Source of the DNA: Robiginitalea sediminis
GTDB taxonomy: Bacteria > Bacteroidota > Bacteroidia > Flavobacteriales > Flavobacteriaceae
Reading direction: 5' to 3'
Assembly: GCF_002198115.1 (NCBI RefSeq)
Contig: NZ_NGNR01000002.1
Location: forward strand, 248,001-312,000
DNA length: 64,000 nucleotides
Shown: positions 35,229-46,800 of the stretch, piece by piece
Layout of the letters: the number at the start of each line of letters is the position of its first letter
Position numbering within the stretch: position 1 is the stretch's first letter
The notes under the pieces: generated by a model
The model's input: only the letters and a program-made list of their open reading frames with translations
Database searches by the model: none
Told to the model about the DNA's origin: nothing
Program-made: the position numbers and the translations under genes

Positions 35229-37583
35229 ATGTCAGAAATAGATAACCTGAGAGAAACCTTACGTCTATACAGCAGGCACTGGAAATGGTTCCTGCTCTCC
35301 ATAATCCTCTTCATTGCCCTGGGTACCCTTTATCTGAGGTATACAGTTCCGAAGTACGAGGCCCGGGCAAAGGTCAAGATCATTGAAGACCAATCTGCCG
35401 CCTCTGGATTTGATTTGTTTTCCGAACTGGATGTCATAACGGGCGGGAACAACAAGGTTCAGGATGAAATCGAGGTCATTAACAGCCGTTCCAATGTCAT
35501 TTCTGTGGTGCGGGAGCTGGGGCTGAATTATAAGATAATGGTCCTTGGAAATATCCTGGATAGCGAGATTTACAAGAATCCGCCCATTAATGTGAGCTTC
35601 CTCTCACCGGATTCGGTTATTAACAAGGCAGAGTACCAGTTTTTCCTGGAATTCGATTCCAGTACCAATTTCCGGTTCTATGAAACCGAGGATTCCCCGG
35701 CCAAAGTTGTTGGCTTCGGAACACGGATGGATTCTCCCATAGGTGACATCCTCATTACGCCCAACCTCGAGCAAATTGACCGTTACAAGGACCGTAAGCT
35801 CAAAGTGGTGGTCACTCCCCTGGATGACATGGCCACCTTGTATCAGGAAAAAATAACGATTACTGTTGCCGAGGATTATTCCAATATTGTAGACATATCC
35901 CTGCAGGATCCCATCAAAGAGAAAGCCGTTGATATCCTCAATGCGCTTATCGCGAATTACAACGAAAACGCCATTCAGGATAAGAAGGAAATTGCAGACC
36001 GTACCTCCCAGTTCATCAATGACCGGATCGCTGTCATTTCCTCCAACCTCACCAACGTGGATGAATCCGAGGAGGAACTGAGAACCTCCCGTGGGCTGAC
36101 CGATATCGCTTCCCAGTCCAACATCAACCTGAACATTGGCGCCACAAACCAGCAGGCCCTTGCCAATTCCCGGACACAGTTGGAAATTGCGGCGTCCATG
36201 CAGGATATCGTGGAACAACAGGATGGTTATGAGGTGCTGCCCACCAACATCGGCCTCAGCGACCCAACTATTGCGAATACAACCCAGCAATACAACCGTT
36301 TGGTCCAGGAGCGTCAGCGGTTGCTGCAGAGTTCCACGGAGCGCTCGCCAATTGTACAGAACCTGGACCAGCAACTCGAGTCCCTTAAGTCCTCCATCCA
36401 ATCCAGTCTGGGGAGTACGGTAAACAGTCTCAGTCTGCAGGTAAATACCTTAAGCGGACAGCAGCAGATCATCAATTCGAGGATCTATTCCGCACCGCGT
36501 AATGAAAGGGCACTCAGGGATATCACCCGACAACAGCAAACGACCGAATCCCTGTATCTGTACCTCTTGCAGAAATCCGAGGAAGCCCAGATAGCCGTAG
36601 CCTCAACTGGCCCGAAATCCCAGATTGTGGATGCGGCCTATATCACGTCCAAGATTCCGGTATCCCCCAAAAGGAGCTTTGTCTATGTGGTTTGTCTTGC
36701 CCTGGGGCTGGTCATTCCGTTCTCGGTGATTTATGCCAATGACCTGTTGGACAACAAAATCCACAATATGCACAACCTGGAACAGATTTCCAGGGAAGTG
36801 CCTGTATTAGGGGAATTGCCACGACTTGGTAAAAACGAAAATAAGTTTATAGAATCGGACGACCGGTCCATCCTGGCCGAAGCCATCCGCATTATCCGGA
36901 CCAACCTGGATTACCTTATGAAGTCCAGCAAGGATGCGGAATTGAATAATGTGGTGCTGATCACTTCCAGTACCCCCGGTGAAGGGAAAACCTTTTTGTC
37001 TACCAACCTTTCCCTGATCCTCTCCAGTACAAACAAAAAGGTGCTGTTGATTGGGGCAGACATCCGAAACCCTAAATTGTACAGCTACTTTGTTGGAAAT
37101 AACGTAGACAAGCTTGGCCGTTACCAGCGCAATAAAGATGCCGGGCTTACCGAGTATCTCTACGACGATAAACTGGACATTCAGGATATCGTGAATACCA
37201 TGCTGGTACACAAGAATACTATCGATGTGATCTATTCGGGTCGCATACCCCCGAATCCCGCGGAATTGCTGATGAGCGAACGCTTGAAGGACCTGATTCG
37301 GGAAGCCTCCGGGAAATATGATTATGTGGTGGTGGATACCGCCCCGGTCATGGTGGTTACCGATACCCTCTTGATCAGCAGTTATGCCAAACACATGATT
37401 TATGTGACCCGTGCGGGTGTCACCGAAAAGCAGGCGGTGGAATACCCCCTTAAACTTCAGAAGGAAGGTAAAATCCGGGGGCTTTCCTTTGTGGTAAACG
37501 ATGTAAAAGGTTCCAACCTTGGGTATGGCGGGAAGTACGGCTACGGCTATTCCCGGACCCAGAAAAAATGGTGGAAGTTTTAA
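35229..37583 (+). CDS. Wzc-like polysaccharide co-polymerase and tyrosine autokinase
   Basis: This 784-residue inner-membrane protein controls chain length and export. It has a Wzz-type N-terminus with a membrane span near 17-37, a long periplasmic coiled-coil region with a GNVR-like segment before the second span (about 482-502), and a cytoplasmic BY-kinase. Kinase motifs are Walker A GEGKT at 584-588, Walker A' in LIGADIRNP near 608-616 and Walker B VVVDTAP near 700-706. A tyrosine cluster (YGGKYGYGYS, about 765-774) at the C-terminus is the expected autophosphorylation site. The CpsB-type phosphatase at 47311-48051 should reverse it. A terminator follows at 37605-37634. Confidence 0.95.
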   Translation: MSEIDNLRETLRLYSRHWKWFLLSIILFIALGTLYLRYTVPKYEARAKVKIIEDQSAASGFDLFSELDVITGGNNKVQDEIEVINSRSNVISVVRELGLNYKIMVLGNILDSEIYKNPPINVSFLSPDSVINKAEYQFFLEFDSSTNFRFYETEDSPAKVVGFGTRMDSPIGDILITPNLEQIDRYKDRKLKVVVTPLDDMATLYQEKITITVAEDYSNIVDISLQDPIKEKAVDILNALIANYNENAIQDKKEIADRTSQFINDRIAVISSNLTNVDESEEELRTSRGLTDIASQSNINLNIGATNQQALANSRTQLEIAASMQDIVEQQDGYEVLPTNIGLSDPTIANTTQQYNRLVQERQRLLQSSTERSPIVQNLDQQLESLKSSIQSSLGSTVNSLSLQVNTLSGQQQIINSRIYSAPRNERALRDITRQQQTTESLYLYLLQKSEEAQIAVASTGPKSQIVDAAYITSKIPVSPKRSFVYVVCLALGLVIPFSVIYANDLLDNKIHNMHNLEQISREVPVLGELPRLGKNENKFIESDDRSILAEAIRIIRTNLDYLMKSSKDAELNNVVLITSSTPGEGKTFLSTNLSLILSSTNKKVLLIGADIRNPKLYSYFVGNNVDKLGRYQRNKDAGLTEYLYDDKLDIQDIVNTMLVHKNTIDVIYSGRIPPNPAELLMSERLKDLIREASGKYDYVVVDTAPVMVVTDTLLISSYAKHMIYVTRAGVTEKQAVEYPLKLQKEGKIRGLSFVVNDVKGSNLGYGGKYGYGYSRTQKKWWKF

Positions 37584-37604
37584 ACTGTTTTAGGAAGTCT
37601 TTAG

Positions 37605-37634
37605 AAAAACCGGCCTGATGGCTGGTTTTTTTTT
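37605..37634 (+). terminator. Rho-independent terminator after wzc
   Basis: An ACCGGCC/GGCTGGT stem with one G-U pair and a four-base loop is followed by nine T residues. It ends the aminotransferase-to-wzc operon. Confidence 0.75.
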
Positions 37635-37746
37635 GGATTTTCTGTGGTACGCCCCATTAAATTCAGGAATCGGAAAAGTAGGAGTTATCAACAGCAATTG
37701 TTGGTTATCTCTGAAAATTAAAATGGTTTTCCGGCCTGCTGCACTG

Positions 37747-37754
37747 TAAATTTG
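37747..37754 (+). promoter_or_regulatory. Candidate distal -7 promoter element for the giant gene
   Basis: TAAATTTG is an exact TAnnTTTG match about 140 bases before the ATG, with a T-rich patch about 18 bases upstream that could act as -33. It would give a long leader. Confidence 0.4.
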
Positions 37755-37833
37755 CGCGCGTGCCATTGATCGGGATTCACCCCCTCTTAATCGAATAAAA
37801 GCCTATGTTTTTCAGGGCTTTGCCATGGACTTG

Positions 37834-37841
37834 TATCTTTG
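37834..37841 (+). promoter_or_regulatory. Candidate proximal -7 promoter element for the giant gene
   Basis: TATCTTTG is an exact match to TAnnTTTG and lies about 50 bases before the ATG at 37891. It has the same eight bases as the element before the aminotransferase operon. Confidence 0.45.
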
Positions 37842-37890
37842 GAGGATGGGGGCATTGTGAATTGAAAAAATTGCTAGTAATCCATTTCAG

Positions 37891-40800
37891 ATGAAATTAA
37901 AGTACCCTTCCCAATTACCATTCAGCCTGTTACTCCTATTCCTGTTTGCAGGCCTGTTCAAACCATCAGAAGCCAGGGCCCAGATCAACTTCGCCCAGAG
38001 CGAGTTGAATTTTACCGTCGGGAATGTTTCCTCCGGGGTAACCTCGCTCATGTACGGACCCGATGGCAGGCTTTATGTTGCCGAATATCCGGGAACCATC
38101 AAGATTTTAACCATCCAGAGAAACAGTGCCACGGATTACGAGGTAGTCGCAGTGGAATCCCTTAGCGGGGTTAAGGACATCGTCAACCACGACGATGACG
38201 GAACACCGTGTAGCGGTGCCCTGAATGACTGTACCAGCCGGGAAACTACCGGCCTTACCGTTGGGGGTACTGCCCAGAACCCAGTTATCTATGTATCCTC
38301 CAGCGATTTCCGCATTGGTGCCGGAGGAGGCGGGGGCAACGGGGATGTAGACCTGGATACGAATTCAGGTACAATTACCCGCTTTACGTGGAACGGGAGC
38401 AGTTGGGATGTGGTAGACCTGGTGCGCGGCCTGCCGCGTTCTGAAGAAAACCACGCCACCAACGGCCTGGAACTTACCAATATCAACGGGACCAACTACC
38501 TGATTGTAGCCTCCGGGGGTCATACCAACGGGGGGGCGCCTTCCACGAATTTTGTCTATACTACCGAATATGCCTTGGGGGCCGCTATCCTGGCGGTAGA
38601 CCTGGATATGATCAACAGTATGAGCATCCAGACGGACGGGAACGGCCGGGACTATATTTACGACCTGCCTACCCTCGATGACCCCTCAAGGGCCAACGTC
38701 AATGGGATCACAGATCCGGATGATCCGGGATACGACGGGGTGGATGTCAATGATCCCTTTGGCGGGAACGACGGTCTGAACCAGGCGGTTGTGGTGCCCG
38801 GCGGTCCGGTCCAGATCCTGTCTCCCGGTTACCGGAACTGCTACGACCTGGTCGTCACCCAAAGCGGGGCGCTTTACGTCACCGAAAACGGGGCCAACCA
38901 GGGCTGGGGTGGATTTCCGGTGGGGGAAGGTACCGCGAATGTCACCAATGAGTACGACCCGGCGGAACCCGGGAGTTCCTCCCCGACACCGGATGGGGAA
39001 TTCATCAACAACCTCGACCACCTGGAACTCATTACGACCGACCTACAGTCCTATGCCTTCAATACGTTCTATGGAGGACACCCCAACCCCGTACGGGCGA
39101 ACCCGAATGGGGCCGGATTGTTTACCGCTCCTGCCCCCAGTGGCACAGCGGGGGCGGTTTTCCGAACCCTGACGTATGACCCTGATGGGTCAACCCCGGG
39201 TTCTACCACCGACCCCAATATTGCGCTTCCGGCCAACTGGCCCCCTGTTCCTGTGGCTAACCCTGTCGAAGGAGACTGGAGAGGGCCGGGCCTGAACAAC
39301 CCTGAGGGCCCCAACGATGCCCCGGTAACCACTTGGGGTACCAATACCAATGGAATTGACGAATACACAGCCTCCAACTTTGGAGGGGCCATGCAGGGGA
39401 ACCTGCTGGCAGGCGTGAATAGCGGGGTTATCCGCCGGGTACAACTGAACCCCGACGGATCCCTCCAAACCCTAACCAATGCCTTTTTCTCCGGGATAGG
39501 CGGAAACGCGCTCGGGGTTACCTGTAATTCCGATACGGATGCCTTCCCGGGTACCGTTTGGGCGGGGACCCTCAATGGCAAGATCGTGGTCTTTGAACCC
39601 CAGGATTTCGTGGAGTGTATTGCCCCCGGGGAGCCCGGCTATGACGCCAATGCGGACTACGACAGCGATGGGTATACCAACCAGGATGAAGTGGACAACG
39701 GGACTGACCCCTGTAACGGAGGATCTCAGCCTGCGGACTTTGACAAGGTTGCGGGTGCACCCCTAATCTCCGATTTGAACGATACGGACGACGATGCAGA
39801 CGGGATTCCCGATGCCTTGGATCCCTTCCAGCTTGGCGACCCGGCGGTAGGGGGCAGCGATGCCTTCGAACTTCCCTTGCAGAATGACCTTTTCAACGAC
39901 CAGCAAGGTCTTGGGGGTATTTTCGGACTCGGGCTAACCGGCCTTATGAATAATGGGGATACAGGGGCAAACTGGCTCGACTGGATTGACCGGAGGGATG
40001 ATCCCAACGACCCCAACCCGAATGATGTACTGGGTGGTGCTCCCGGGCTTATGACCTCCCATATGACTTCAGGGACGGCCCTGGGGGCGACCAATACCCA
40101 GGAAAAGGGGTACCAGCTGGGGATCCAGACCGATGTGAATACCGGGTCTTTTACAGCCATTGGAAACCTAATCAACCTGTACGGCCCTCTGCGCATCTAT
40201 GGAAACACCGCGGCTGTAGGTGGGGAATTGGGTCATTTTATTGGAGACGGGACCCAGAGCAATTACATCAAAGTGGTGTTGACAGCTGACGGAATTACCG
40301 CCTTACAGGAAATCAACGATGTTCCAGGAACTCCCGTAAACATTACCCTTGCGGAGGCAGATCGTCCTCTTAACGAAATGCGCTTCTTCTTCGTGGTGGA
40401 CCCTTCCAATGGAGAAGTGGTCATACAATACGCCAAGGACGGAGGGGCACGCCAAACCGTGACCACCTTTACCGCCCAGGGTACTATTCTGAACGCCATT
40501 CAAAGCAACGCAGCCGACCTGGCTGTTGGTTTTATTGGCACCTCCGGCACCCCAGGGGTGGAATTGGAGGGCACCTGGGATTTTCTGAACATTATCGGGG
40601 AAGTACCTTCTGTGGTTCAGGCCATTCCGGATATTACAAGGCCCATCAACTCGGCCGATGAAAACTACGACCTGGACCAGTATTTCGATGACGATAACGG
40701 AACCGGGAATCTAACCTATTCGGTATCAGGGAATACCAACCCCAATGTGGGGGCCTCTATTAGTGGCAACACCCTTACCCTGACTTACCCGGGAACCACC

Positions 40801-43800
40801 GAAGTTGCGGATATAACCATCCGCGCCACGGATACCGACACCTTCTTTGTGGAGCAGACGTTTACAGTAACGGTTACAGATGCTCCCATTGTCCTCTATC
40901 GCGTCAATACCGGTGGACCGGCACTCCCTGCCATAGATGGCGGTATTGACTGGGAGGCCGACCTGGTCTCGCAAATTTCTCAGTACCTGAGTGAAGCGGG
41001 TAACAATAGGGTGTTCAATTCCACGGTAATGCCGGTGGACGGTTCTGTAAACCAGGCTACCACGCCATTGGAAGTGTACGCCACCGAGCGGTATGACAAC
41101 ATTGTTGGGCCGCCGAATATGACGTACACCTTCCCCGTGGCCCTTAACGGGAATTATGAGGTACGTCTGTATATGGGTAATAGTTTTATCAATACCTCGG
41201 AGACTGGTGAGCGGATTTTTGATGTCGCTATAGAGGGCAAGGTCCTTCCCTTGCTCAATGACATCGACCTCTCCGGTACCTACGGTCATGAAACCGGTAC
41301 CGTTATAACCCATATCGTAAAGGTAGATGACGGAAACCTGGATATTTCATTCCTTCACGGAGCCATTGAAAACCCATTGATCAATGCCATTGAAATCCTG
41401 GATGCTCCGGATGATGATACCCCTATCTATGTCTACCAGATAGAGGATCAGATCGGCAATACCGGACAGCAGCTGGGAGGCAGCCTCGCGGTGAATGCGA
41501 ATGGCGGTGATGGGAACCTCTCTTACACTGCAACAGGGTTGCCCCCCGGGTTGAGTATTGAGCCCACTAACGGACAGATTGGCGGAACCATCGAGGCTTC
41601 GGCCGCTGCCGGTAGTCCCTATGCGGTATCCATAACTGTAGACGATAGTGACGGGCTTACCAGCGATGCAGTCACCATCGGCTTCCAGTGGACGGTTATT
41701 GATGCTACGGCGTACCGGATCAATGCCGGTGGTGCCACCGTGGCTTCGGCAGACATTTACCTGGACTGGGAGGACAACAGCGTAGGTGGTGCCCAGACAG
41801 GCGGTAATTATTTTGTAAACACGGGGCTTAAGTCGGCTTTGGGAGGTTTCTCCTATGATCAGCGGGATGCTTCTATCCCGGCCTATATTGATCAGGCCAC
41901 CTTCGATGCCCTTTTTGCCCAGGACCGCTACGACGGCCCGGTGGCCCCCGAGATGGAATTTACCATGCCCATTGGCAACGGAGATTACGTGGTAAACCTG
42001 TATCTTGGGAACGACTTTGTAAACACCAGCCTGCCCGGGCAGCGGACCTTCGACATCTTTTTGGAAGACGGACAAGTGGCAGACGACCTGGACCTGATCA
42101 CGACCTTCGGCCACGAAGTAGGCGGGATGCTGAGTTTCCCGGTGACCGTTTCGGACGACGTCCTGAATATCCGTTTTGGCCATGTGGTGGAAAACCCTTC
42201 GGTAAGGGCTATTGAGGTTTTTGTCAATACTTTTGCCAACCTTTCGCTCAATGCCATTGCCAACCAGAATAACGATGGGGGCGATAGTGTGAATTTCTCG
42301 GTTAGCGCCAGCGGGGGAGACCCTGGGGAAAACTATTCCTATTACATCTCCGGTCAGCCGGCAGGAATTAGTATTAACCCTGCCACGGGCCAGATTTCCG
42401 GCACCGTGGATCTGGCCGCAGGTTTCGGGGGCCCCGGCAATAATGGAGTATATACCACACGGGTATCCGTGCTCAAACCCGGATCCGCACCGGCCACCCA
42501 GGTATTTACCTGGAATGTATCTCAAACCCTCCTCTGGACCGATAAGGGCGAGGATGAAACCTACACGGCCCGTCACGAATGTTCCTTTGTGCAAGCCGGG
42601 GATAAGTTTTATCTGATGGGGGGGCGTGAAAATGCCCAGACCCTGGATGTGTACGATTATTCCACAGATTCATGGTCTTCTCTTGTAAATTCGGCTCCTT
42701 TTGAGTTCAACCACTACCAGGCGGTGGAATATCAGGGTCTTATTTGGGTGATTGGCGCCTTTAAGGACAATGCGTTCCCCAATGAAGTCCCGGCCGACCA
42801 TATTTGGATGTTCGATCCGGCCAACGAAGAATGGATCCAGGGGCCTGAGATCCCGCAAGCCCGGAAACGCGGTTCTGCAGGGTTGGTGGTCTACAATGAC
42901 AAGTTCTATGTGGTTGCGGGGAACACCGATGGCCATGATGGCGGTTATGTCGCATGGTTTGATGAGTATGACCCGGCCACCGGGACCTGGACCCCCCTGG
43001 CTGATGCGCCCAGGGCACGGGATCATTTCCATGCCGCAGTTATTGGAGATAACCTCTATGCCGTTGGTGGGCGTTTGTCAGGTGGTGGCGCCGGGGTCTT
43101 TAAACCGGTAATCGCCGAGGTGGATGTGTTTAACTTCACTTCCGGTACCTGGAGTACGCTTCCTGCAGGTCAGAACCTCCCAACGCCAAGGGGTGCCCCC
43201 GTGGTGGCCAACTTCAACGGCAAGCTGATTGTGGCCGGGGGAGAAGTCCAGAATGAACTCGTAGATGGTGTCAATACGGACGATGCCCTTGTGATTACCG
43301 AGGAATTCGATCCCGCAACGGGCACCTGGTCGCGTCTGGCCGATTTGAACTTCAAGCGCCACGGGACCCAGGGTATTGTTTCCGGTAATGGCCTCTTCGT
43401 AACCGGTGGTTCTCCCAACCGGGGTGGGGGTAACCAGAAAAACATGGAAGTACTCGGGCTGGATGCCCCTGTGGGTACTCCAAGTGTCGCCAGCTCGCTT
43501 TCCGTTCCCGCTTCGGTTGTCATCGCGGACGGGGCCACTGAAAGTATCGAGGTGGATATTACCGGCGGGAACCAGGGTGTTTTCATCCGCTCGATGAGCC
43601 TGGTAGGTGCGAACGCTGCCGATTTCAGTATCGTATCCGGAGAACTCACCAATGCCCTGCTGCCCGCAGGAGCCACACACAGCGTTTCTGTGACCCTCAG
43701 CGGTACGGGAGCAGACCGGGTGGCCAACTTGGTTATCGACTACGGGGCTGTGGATTCTGAGAGTATCACCCTGACCAACAGCGCCGCCCTTACGGTAGAT

Positions 43801-46800
43801 GTTACCAATCCGGGAGACCAATATAATTACGAGGGGGATCCGGTAACCCTGCCGGTTGTGGCGAGCGGGCCGAACAGTCTGACGTATGCGGCTAGCGGGC
43901 TACCTCCTGATCTTTCCATAAATCCAAATACTGGTGTTATCACCGGAAGTATCTCGGATGGTTCCGGTGGAGGCAACGCTTTTAACGAGCAGAACGGGAT
44001 TGTTGTGATCGAAGCGGAATCCGGCACCCTGGTACCCAACTGGTCTACCACCACGGCAGATGGGGAGCTCGGTATTATTGCCGGCACCAATAGTTTTGCC
44101 AACCAAAATGGCGGTACCATCCCGTATCAGATCAATATATCTACCCCTGGCGTTTACCGGTTTATCTGGAACAGTTTTTACAGTGGTCCCATTGCAACAG
44201 AGGAAAACGATGCCTGGTTGCGTTTCCCGAATGACGCCAATGTCTGGTTCTTTGCTACCGATGCCTCTGCGGGCAACCCAGGTACCGAAGCGGAGATGAT
44301 CGCCAACATCCAGGGGGCTCAGAACGAGGTAGTATTCCCTATTGGTAGCGGCCGGGAAGGGCCTACTACCACCCCGAACGGGGCCGGGGCCAATGGGTAT
44401 TTCAAGGTCTACAAATCCGGGGGTACCTCGGAGGTGTATGAATGGGAGGCCTTTACGAGCGACAACGATGGGCATAATATCTATGTCTATTTCGCTAATC
44501 CAGGGACCTATACCATGGAAATTTCCGAGCGGTCCCTTGGCCATGCCATCGACAAGATCGTACTCCTGAAAAAGGATACCCAGTCCGGTATAGTTAACAA
44601 TGCAAGTGCCCTGGATGCCCTCGAGGAATCCCCGACAGGAGGGGTAGGGGCCTCTATTGGCAGCCCGTACAACGTACAGGTAACCGTTACCGACGATGTT
44701 ACATCGGAGCAGGTAACAGCAGATTTCCAATGGTTCATCGGGCAGATCGGAGACCTGATTGCGGTGCCGGAGGCGAACCCCATCAGCGGGGAGGCACCCC
44801 TGACGGTACAGTTTACGGGAAGCAATTCCCTGGACGATGTGGGCGTGGTTTCCTATGCCTGGGATTTCAAGGATGGCGGAACCTCCACGGAGGCAGATCC
44901 CCAGTATACCTTTAATACTCCGGGAACCTACGATGTAGATCTCACAGTTACCGATGGAGACAGCAATACGGACACCAAAAGTATAACCATAGAGGTCACC
45001 ACAGGACCAAGCCAGCCCCCGGTTGCGGATGCAGGGGCCGACCAGGAGATAACGCTCCCGAACAACAGCGGGGTACTTTCCGGTTCGGCTACAGATCCCG
45101 ATGGAGGTACTATTACAGCTTATCTCTGGACGCAGCAAAGCGGTCCGTCCACGGCAACCCTGAGCGGTGAAAATACGGCTGTGCTAACGGCCAGTGACCT
45201 GGTGGAAGGCACCTATGTCTTCAGGCTTACGGCAACCGATGACGAGGCGGAAACCGGATTCGATGAGGTAACCGTTACCGTGTTGCCCGAACCATTGCCT
45301 CCTGTGGTGGATGCCGGTGCCGACCAGGAAATCACCCTGCCAACCAATAGTGTGGTCCTGACAGGAACGGCTTCTGATCCGGACGGAGGGGCTATCGTCA
45401 CTTTGGCGTGGACCCAGGAAAGCGGACCTGCCGCAGCAACCCTGAGTGGTGCGGATACAGCTACCTTAACCGCAAGTGACCTGGTAGAAGGGGTCTATGT
45501 ATTCCGCCTTACCGCCACCGACGACGAATCGGATACCGGTTTCGACGAGATTACTGTTACGGTACTCCCCGAACCCTTGCCGCCGGTTGTAGATGCCGGT
45601 GCAGACCAGGATATCACCCTCCCCATCAGTTCAGTAGTCCTGACCGGGACCGCATCGGACCCGGATGGTGGAGCTATAGCCGCCTTTGTCTGGACCCAGG
45701 AGAGTGGGCCCGCAACAGCAACCCTGAGTGGTGCCGATACGGCTACACTTACAGCAAGTGACCTGGTTGAAGGTACTTATGTCTTCAGGCTTACAGTAAC
45801 AGACGATGAGGGCGATACGGCCTTCGATGAGGTGCAGGTTACCGTAAATGCGGCTGTAACCCAGCCCCCCGTAGCAGACGCCGGTGCTGACCAGGAGATT
45901 GCTTTGCCAACTAATACGGTGGTTCTGACAGGAACCGCATCGGATCCGGACGGAGGCACTATCGTGACCTATGCCTGGACCCAGGTGAGCGGCCCCGATG
46001 CAGCTACCCTCAGCGGTGCAGACACCGCTACCCTGACCGCTGGGGACCTTTTGGAAGGGACTTATGTCTTCCGCCTTACGGTTACCGACGATGAAGGGGA
46101 AACTGGTTTTGACGAGGTAACGGTTACGGTACTTCCGGAATCCCTGCCCCCTGTAGTTGATGCAGGGGCAGACCAGGAAATTGTCCTGCCTGCCGATACC
46201 GCTGTGCTTACAGGTACGGCAACGGATCCCGACGGAGGTAACATTGTGACCTATGCCTGGACCCAGCAAAGTGGTCCTGCAAACGCCACGTTCACAGGCG
46301 CGGACACCGAGACCCTTACGGCTAGTGGCCTTCAAGAGGGAGTCTATGTATTCCGGTTGACAGCCACAGACGATGAAGGTCAGACCGGTTTCGACGAAGT
46401 TACCGTTACCGTAATTCAAACCCAGCCTCCTGTGGTGGAAGCAGGACCCAACCAAACCATCGCGCTTCCGGTGAACAGCGTCTTCCTGAACGGAACAGCC
46501 AGCGACCCGGATGGCGGTGCAATTGTGACCCTGGCCTGGACCCAGGAAAGCGGACCTGCCGCGGCGACCCTTGGAGGTGCCGATACGGCAACCCTGACCG
46601 CGAGCGATCTGGTAGAAGGCACCTATGTGTTCCGACTCACCGCTACTGACGATGAAGGGGAAACGGCCTTCGATGAGGTTACCGTTACTGTTAATCCGGA
46701 AACGGCCAACGCCGCCCCGGATGCAGTGGCAGAAGGAACGCCTATTTCCGGAACCGCACCGCTTACGGTACAGTTTACGGGCAGGAACTCTACCGATGAC

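Larger units (their letters stand above)
37584..37890. other. Terminator and promoter region between wzc and the giant surface protein
   Basis: This 307-base gap has a terminator at its left end and two exact TAnnTTTG elements (37747-37754 and 37834-37841) reading into the giant gene. The giant gene is therefore probably transcribed separately from wza-wzc. No small gene was found. Confidence 0.5.

Noticed and set aside
41347-45138. Long open frames on the minus strand opposite the giant gene (about 415 and 412 residues)
   Set aside because: They have no family motifs, sit entirely inside a well-supported coding frame, and have the low-complexity Arg/Gly/Ile look of an antisense frame caused by codon bias.
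45013-46710. Regularly spaced repeats considered as a CRISPR or DNA-level repeat element
   Set aside because: The period is about 283 bases, codons are in frame throughout, and copies diverge as protein repeats do.
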